64,000 nucleotides of DNA from Mucilaginibacter boryungensis. GTDB lineage: Bacteria; Bacteroidota; Bacteroidia; Sphingobacteriales; Sphingobacteriaceae. Positions 62,385-64,000 of the stretch are shown here, piece after piece. The stretch lies in NCBI RefSeq assembly GCF_015221995.1, contig NZ_JADFFM010000002.1, positions 248,001 through 312,000 of the forward strand, given 5' to 3'. Position 1 is the stretch's first letter, and each line of letters begins with the position of its first letter. The notes under the pieces were generated by a model. It made no database searches, was not told the DNA's origin, and worked only from the letters and a program-made list of their open reading frames with translations. The position numbers and the translations under genes are program-made.

Positions 62385-62411
62385 GGATGCCCCAAATAAA
62401 TTCGGCATGAC
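62385..62411. repeat. Dispersed hairpin repeat, degenerate half-copy 3
   Basis: GGATGCCCCAAATAAATTCG followed by GCATGAC matches the right arm of copies 1 and 2 with a few changes. It lies between the converging uppP and TPR genes, next to the terminator. Confidence 0.65.
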
Positions 62412-62426
62412 ATTGGTAAGTATAGA

Positions 62427-63167
62427 TCAGGCTATAGCTTTTAACTCCGCCTTTGCCTTAGCGCACCAGGCACGAGCGCTTTTGCGCTCCATTGAACTTA
62501 AATGAGGTTCTTCTTCTAACATGGTAGCAAAAACCTTCCCGGCGTCTTCGTCGCGGTTATTTCGTAAAAGAAACATACCGTATTGGTAGCGCTGCTCGTA
62601 GTATGAATAGCGCCCCTGCATAGCTTTAAATTCAGCCTCGGCTTTGTCCTGTTCGCCCACGCTTTCTAACGACATGGCATAAAATAAATGTGCTTGTGAG
62701 CGTAAAAACTGAGGGTTGTGGTATATTTTGCCAGCCATCTTTATTGCATCAGCATAACGTTCCTGTTTGTAATATGCAATAATCAGTTGCGTCAGCACGT
62801 GCTCATTTTCAGAAAACGCCCCGGTTAGGCTGTTTTCATACAACTCAATAGCCTTATCGGTTTGGCCGGTTTCAAGATAGGCATCTGCCAATATTATGCG
62901 GTTGTTAAAAGTGTCGGTAAATCGCAGGTTTTCTTCCAGTTTTTTTATTTTCCCGCCCGGGTTAATTATTGCACCTACATCAACCCTTGGCGCCCTTACC
63001 CGGCTTGATGGGATTATCTCCATAATAAGATATACCACGCATCCCACCAGTGGTAAAAATATAATTAGCCATATCCAGTTCTGCTTTCCCCGCCTTAAAC
63101 AATGTATTACACAAAGCACCTGCAAGGCAACAGTAAAGTAATAGGGGAAATTACCATGGAAAAACAT
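62427..63167 (-). CDS. Membrane TPR protein with a PLDc_N-like N-terminus
   Basis: 246 residues from ATG 63167 (MFFHGNFPYYFTVAL); a TTG 11 codons earlier is rejected. Two membrane helices joined by RRGKQNWIWLIIFLPLVGCV look like the cardiolipin-synthase N-terminal (PLDc_N) domain. A linker leads to cytoplasmic TPR units (NNRIILADAYLETGQTDKAI, ...YKQERYADAIKMAGKIY, ...EQDKAEAEFKAM). No catalytic HKD motif, so not a phospholipase. Probable scaffold. Confidence 0.8.
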   Translation of the reverse strand: MFFHGNFPYYFTVALQVLCVIHCLRRGKQNWIWLIIFLPLVGCVVYLIMEIIPSSRVRAPRVDVGAIINPGGKIKKLEENLRFTDTFNNRIILADAYLETGQTDKAIELYENSLTGAFSENEHVLTQLIIAYYKQERYADAIKMAGKIYHNPQFLRSQAHLFYAMSLESVGEQDKAEAEFKAMQGRYSYYEQRYQYGMFLLRNNRDEDAGKVFATMLEEEPHLSSMERKSARAWCAKAKAELKAIA

Positions 63168-63290
63168 AATTGCGAGGGTTTTGAACTGTTGATATTTCAA
63201 TCAAAAATAAAAATATTCTGCATTTTATCAATAGGCTGTTGGTGGTTGTCTGCATTTAAAAACACTTCATCCCCTCTTCATAAAAAAACC

Positions 63291-63298
63291 TATTTTTG
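63291..63298 (+). promoter_or_regulatory. TAnnTTTG box 12 nt before the M20 start
   Basis: TATTTTTG, 12 bases, then ATG 63311; no clear -33 element. Confidence 0.4.
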
Positions 63299-63310
63299 TT
63301 TACCATTTAT

Positions 63311-64000
63311 ATGATGACGGACATTAACCATTTACACCAGCAAGCCATTGGGCTATTACAACAACTGATTCACCTGCCTTCGTTTAGTAGAGAAGAGGAT
63401 AAAACGGCCGATGTGATAGAAAAATTTTTACAGCAGCAGGGGGTTAAAACGCATCGTAAGCTTAATAATATCTGGGCATGGAATAAACATTTCGACCCAA
63501 CTAAACCAACAATACTGCTTAACTCGCATCACGATACGGTGAAACCTAATTCTGGTTATACCCGCGATCCGTATGATGCGGCGATTGAAAATGGTAAACT
63601 ATTTGGCCTGGGTAGCAATGATGCCGGTGGCTGTTTGGTATCACTAATATCAACTTTTCTATATTTTTATGATCAGGATGAGCTGCAATACAATTTGTGC
63701 CTAACCGCCACTGCCGAGGAAGAAATTTCAGGCGTAAACGGACTTGAACTGATCATCCCAGAGCTTGGCACCCTGGATTTTGGTATAGTTGGCGAACCCA
63801 CCCAAATGCAATTAGCCATTGCCGAACGCGGTTTAATGGTGCTGGATTGCACCGCACACGGCAAAGCCGGCCATGCCGCCCGCGAGGAAGGCGAAAATGC
63901 GATTTATAAGGCCATGTCCGATATTGAATGGTTCCGTACCTTTAAATTCCCCCGTGAGTCTGAAGTGTTTGGGCCCATAAAAATGTCGGTCACTATTATC
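63311..64000 (+). CDS. M20-family metallo-hydrolase (partial; probable N-acyl-ornithine deacetylase)
   Basis: The first 230 residues are in the window and the 3' end is outside. Zinc-site motifs of M20 enzymes are in order: LLNSHHDTVKP (HxD), GSNDAGGCLVSL (bridging Asp), TATAEEEISG (catalytic Glu pair) and VGEPTQMQLA (Glu). AERGLMVLDCTAHGKAGHA begins the dimerisation domain. In Bacteroidota this type is the ArgE-like acetyl- or succinyl-ornithine deacetylase of arginine synthesis, but other amide substrates are possible without the rest of the locus. Start is ATG 63311 (a second ATG follows at 63314). Confidence 0.85.
   Translation, partial: MMTDINHLHQQAIGLLQQLIHLPSFSREEDKTADVIEKFLQQQGVKTHRKLNNIWAWNKHFDPTKPTILLNSHHDTVKPNSGYTRDPYDAAIENGKLFGLGSNDAGGCLVSLISTFLYFYDQDELQYNLCLTATAEEEISGVNGLELIIPELGTLDFGIVGEPTQMQLAIAERGLMVLDCTAHGKAGHAAREEGENAIYKAMSDIEWFRTFKFPRESEVFGPIKMSVTII

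Noticed and set aside
1..64000. Mobile element, prophage, tRNA or rRNA
   Set aside because: No transposase, integrase, phage structural gene, terminal repeats, or tRNA/rRNA-like sequence was seen on either strand by eye; a covariance-model scan was not possible.

Overview
The window looks like a chromosomal segment of a member of Bacteroidota, most probably family Sphingobacteriaceae (a Mucilaginibacter/Pedobacter-like genome). This rests on several observations: the alternative complex III plus aa3 oxidase operon in the arrangement typical of this phylum, repeated TAnnTTTG (-7) promoter boxes, few Shine-Dalgarno sequences, many DUF families common in Bacteroidota (DUF983, DUF2461, DUF3098, DUF3341, DUF3570/DUF4266, DUF4286, DUF4412, DUF6807), moderate GC, and short palindromic intergenic repeats. 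I saw no rRNA, tRNA, CRISPR array, transposase or phage gene. Most of the window is core genome.

Layout. 0-18 kb: the end of hemW, thrC, a fasciclin protein, a JmjC/cupin protein, a PfkB sugar kinase, a VWA/AAA+ ATPase pair, a membrane metallophosphoesterase, a UbiA-like protein, a methyltransferase, a two-component system next to an S9-peptidase homologue that has lost its catalytic residues, a TPR lipid-envelope-type protein, DUF4286 and rfbC. 18-37 kb (minus strand): the respiratory block. Read in transcription order it is actA-B-C-D-E-F (alternative complex III), coxII, coxI, a strong intrinsic terminator, heme A synthase, heme O synthase, two subunit III genes, subunit IV, SCO copper chaperone, DUF420 and a small CxxC membrane protein. 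Together these encode quinol oxidation, electron transfer to cytochrome aa3, and the heme and copper assembly factors for that oxidase. 37-44 kb: a CDF metal transporter, Nudix, bioA and a ferritin-like diiron candidate in one overlapping operon; DUF4412; ComEC; a MerR regulator. 44-50.6 kb: alaS, rpsA (S1), an AraC regulator with a second DUF983 gene. 50.7-58 kb: an IPT/TIG lipoprotein, the thioredoxin-ApbE-DUF4266-DUF3570 operon, and an exported Gfo/Idh oxidoreductase with a DUF6807 protein. 58-64 kb: an AHSA1 protein, an orphan ABC ATPase, ftsX-DUF3098-uppP (cell division and undecaprenyl phosphate recycling), a TPR membrane protein and the start of an M20 deacylase.

The best candidates for undescribed biology are: the four-gene thioredoxin/ApbE/DUF4266/DUF3570 operon, whose small lipoprotein ends in a Gly-Cys tail; the catalytically dead S9 lipoprotein encoded beside a histidine kinase; the diiron candidate translationally coupled to bioA; a dispersed hairpin pair with compensatory base changes that sits only in convergent gaps; and a recurring TAnnTTTG box 3-12 nt before start codons, which suggests leaderless or near-leaderless mRNAs.

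Starts were moved from the longest open frame to a better-supported codon in about a dozen genes, and the reason is given in each entry. Membrane-segment counts and residue positions not tied to a named motif are estimates by eye.
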